Positions 5,843 through 6,406 of a stretch of DNA of 6,406 bases are shown here, in pieces; position 1 is the stretch's first letter, and each line of letters begins with the position of its first letter. A program made the translations under genes and the position numbers. Below the pieces are notes generated by a model. The model saw only the letters and a program-made list of their open reading frames with translations. It was not told the origin of the DNA and did not search any database. Origin of the DNA: Sphingomonadaceae bacterium (GTDB lineage Bacteria > Pseudomonadota > Alphaproteobacteria > Sphingomonadales > Sphingomonadaceae); the NCBI GenBank assembly GCA_947442095.1, contig CANEVG010000209.1:1-6406 (forward strand), in the 5' to 3' direction.

Positions 5843-6049
5843 ATGAACAGCACGCCCAAAATCGCCGCTCCCGAAACGGTCCTGACCACATCCACGCGCG
5901 TGCGCTGCGATGGCGCGGCTGATATTCGCGGCGGGGCCGCGCTGGGCCACCCGCGCGTGTGGATGGAGATCGATGAGCGCGGCTGGGCCGAATGCGGCTA
6001 TTGTGACCGGCGCTTCGTGCTCAAAGGCGGTCCTGCCGATCAGGGGTAA
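5843..6049 (+). CDS. CHCC-type zinc-finger domain protein
   Basis: This 68-aa protein matches the zf-CHCC family (PF10276), the same fold as the zinc-binding part of mitochondrial complex I subunit NDUFS6. The four ligands are visible as Cys22-x13-His36-x14-Cys51-x2-Cys54, set in RVRCDG, LGHPRVW and ECGYCDRRFVL, all typical of the family. The bacterial role is not established. The upstream frame stays open well into the antisense of the ABC gene, but ATG 5843 gives the normal family length. AAGG lies close before it, a weak ribosome site. It is divergent from the ABC ATPase, with 105 bp between starts, and 55 bp ahead of tldD on the same strand, so co-transcription with tldD is possible. Confidence 0.9.
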   Translation: MNSTPKIAAPETVLTTSTRVRCDGAADIRGGAALGHPRVWMEIDERGWAECGYCDRRFVLKGGPADQG

Positions 6050-6104
6050 GGTTTGCCTGACATGGCAGTAGCGCTGGGCGAATGCGCTGCCTATATCCTT
6101 CGGT

Positions 6105-6406
6105 ATGACCCAGACCTCCGATCCTCGCTCGCTGCTATATCGCCCCGGCCTGCTTACGCCTGAAGAGGCCCAGCGGCTCACCGCCAATGCGCTTGGCGCG
6201 TGTGATGATGGCGAGCTCTATCTGCAATTCATTGCCAGCGAGAGCTTCGGCTTCGATGATGGCCGGCTGAAGACCGCCGACTATTCGCGCGATGCCGGGT
6301 TCGGCCTGCGCGGGGTTTCGGGTGAGATGACCGGGTTTGCCCATGCCAACGAGATTTCCGCCGCCGCCATCGCGCGTGCCGGGGAAACCTTGAAGCTGCT
6401 CGATCC
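6105..6406 (+). CDS. tldD: TldD metalloprotease, 5' part only
   Basis: The first 100 residues of TldD (PmbA/TldD family) are visible; the window ends in frame. TldD with its partner TldE (PmbA) forms a cytoplasmic zinc protease that trims unfolded peptides, such as microcin B17 precursor or antitoxin CcdA in E. coli. Recognisable stretches are LYLQFIASESFGFDDGRLK (residues 38-56) and GFGLRGVSGEMTGFAHANEI (65-84), matching the N-terminal domain. The HExxxH zinc site lies beyond the edge and cannot be checked. ATG 6105 has no clear ribosome site; no better in-frame start was seen. It follows the zinc-finger gene by 55 bp, in which I see neither a terminator nor a good promoter. Confidence 0.92.
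   Translation, partial: MTQTSDPRSLLYRPGLLTPEEAQRLTANALGACDDGELYLQFIASESFGFDDGRLKTADYSRDAGFGLRGVSGEMTGFAHANEISAAAIARAGETLKLLD

Overview
The window looks like ordinary chromosome from a GC-rich alphaproteobacterium. The class I ribonucleotide reductase without an ATP-cone, the CHCC zinc-finger protein, the GlsB/YeaQ-type membrane protein and the overall sequence style suggest Sphingomonadales, perhaps Erythrobacteraceae. That placement is inferred from protein resemblance and was not tested by a search. I see no phage, transposon, CRISPR, tRNA or rRNA.

Layout. Positions 1-1663 (minus) hold the N-terminal 554 codons of a ribonucleotide reductase large subunit (nrdA), cut by the window's left edge. 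Positions 1664-2289 are a long intergenic region between nrdA and a divergent small gene, dense in dyads and repeats: two NrdR-box-like palindromes 32 bp apart, a 15-bp direct repeat with a 21-bp period, DnaA-box-like motifs and a GC hairpin. Positions 2290-2535 (plus) encode an 81-aa GlsB/YeaQ/YmgE-family membrane protein, followed by a strong intrinsic terminator (2553-2598) and a REP-like palindrome (2658-2677). Positions 2694-4346 (minus) encode L-aspartate oxidase (nadB). A 422-bp gap follows, containing a 44-codon Cys-rich small ORF on the plus strand (4564-4698). Positions 4769-5737 (minus) encode an ABC-2-type exporter ATPase with no permease beside it. Positions 5843-6049 (plus) encode a 68-aa CHCC zinc-finger protein, and 6105-6406 (plus) the start of tldD, cut by the right edge.

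The genes are mostly single units: deoxynucleotide synthesis (nrdA), NAD synthesis (nadB), export (ABC ATPase) and peptide processing (tldD). Only the zinc-finger gene and tldD run in the same direction with a short gap. There is no clear new multi-gene system. The parts most worth a second look are the nrdA upstream region, where NrdR, DnaA and GANTC-type signals may converge, and the small Cys-rich ORF at 4564.
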